Of a stretch of 64,000 nucleotides of DNA, positions 63,792-64,000 are shown one piece after another. Position 1 is the first letter of the stretch, and every line of letters starts with the position of its first letter. The notes beneath the pieces are model-generated. The model was given only the letters and a program-made list of their open reading frames with translations, was not told the DNA's origin and ran no database searches. The stretch is taken from contig OZ014413.1 of the NCBI GenBank assembly GCA_963965975.1, forward strand, positions 7,714,501 through 7,778,500, given 5' to 3'. This DNA is from Xestospongia bergquistia (lineage: Eukaryota; Porifera; Demospongiae; Haplosclerida; Petrosiidae). A program made the position numbers and the translations under genes.

Positions 63792-64000
63792 TATCTAACT
63801 CTTAACTATATTCCTTGACAACTAATTAAACCCTTATATATATATATATATATATTTGTTTGTTTGTTTCTCTTATTAATTGCATTAATTTTGTATATTT
63901 TGATCTTTAAAATAATAAGTATATTTCTATAAAATAAGACTTATGCCTAAACTGCAAGCTATAATAATTGTTGAAATTACTATTCTAGTGATACATATAT
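63792..64000. other. 3' flank of last gene, window edge
   Basis: Type-b-like flank with (TA)n at 63835-63855. No further gene begins before the window ends, but the array may continue beyond it. Confidence 0.5.

Overview
This is an AT-rich eukaryotic (animal-like) genomic window. It has long gene-free stretches, many (TA)n and (CA)n microsatellites, AATAAA-type 3' signals, decayed DNA transposons and no bacterial features. All full-length genes lie on the + strand and belong to one family: single-exon, roughly 530-560 residue, 12-helix transporters of the POT/PTR2 (SLC15, MFS) type. The animal 'SLC15A4-like / NRT1-PTR-like' branch is recognisable from a QFGTDQL motif after helix 4, a central-loop signature (TYGESPPSRLDLGKERYGGP then FTTEQVEDV) and FEFILAQGPRxMQG at helix 10. 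A demosponge such as Amphimedon is my best guess for the source, but that is inference from composition and style, not a proven match.

The window is a birth-and-death tandem array. Nine copies have an uninterrupted frame (861-2483, 4189-5832, 9670-11271, 19755-21341, 39810-41480, 43551-45227, 52484-54136, 56532-58208, 62127-63791). About ten are pseudogenes, ranging from a single inserted base (24807-26514) to heavily rearranged copies, and several are short relics. Left part (0.8-29.4 kb): older, diverse paralogues (GEKWMRYK type, FKHHL in helix 6) and most of the wreckage, including a copy in which a codon stretch has expanded into an 11-bp minisatellite, and a relic broken by an inversion. 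Middle (29.4-32.5 kb): no gene, but a diverged tandem repeat rich in the palindrome TTACCATGGTAA. Right part (32.5-63.8 kb): a younger, homogeneous subfamily (GEKWVRYK type) arranged as repeated blocks of genes with recognisable flank and tail types a, b and c, with mosaic exchange between copies.

The intact proteins should be polytopic membrane transporters for small solutes. They keep the helix-10 glutamate but appear to lack the helix-1 ExxER motif and the helix-4 lysine that drive proton-coupled peptide transport, so the coupling mechanism or substrate may be unusual. One subgroup (19755, 24807 and relics) carries an N-terminal acidic dileucine like that of lysosomal SLC15A4; the others do not. 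All intact genes except one end in a strongly conserved cytosolic motif (KYKYRQRNELSDVNER...) followed by a variable tail.

Mobile DNA is confined to the intergenic spacers: two decayed tnp2/Transposase_21-like genes (46.3-47.6 and 60.1-61.5 kb), two C-terminal relics of DDE_Tnp_4 (Harbinger-type) transposases (42.9 and 55.9 kb), a roughly 180-bp MITE with 12-bp terminal inverted repeats, a roughly 235-bp foldback element, and a hairpin element with TATCAATTGGTGAG arms.
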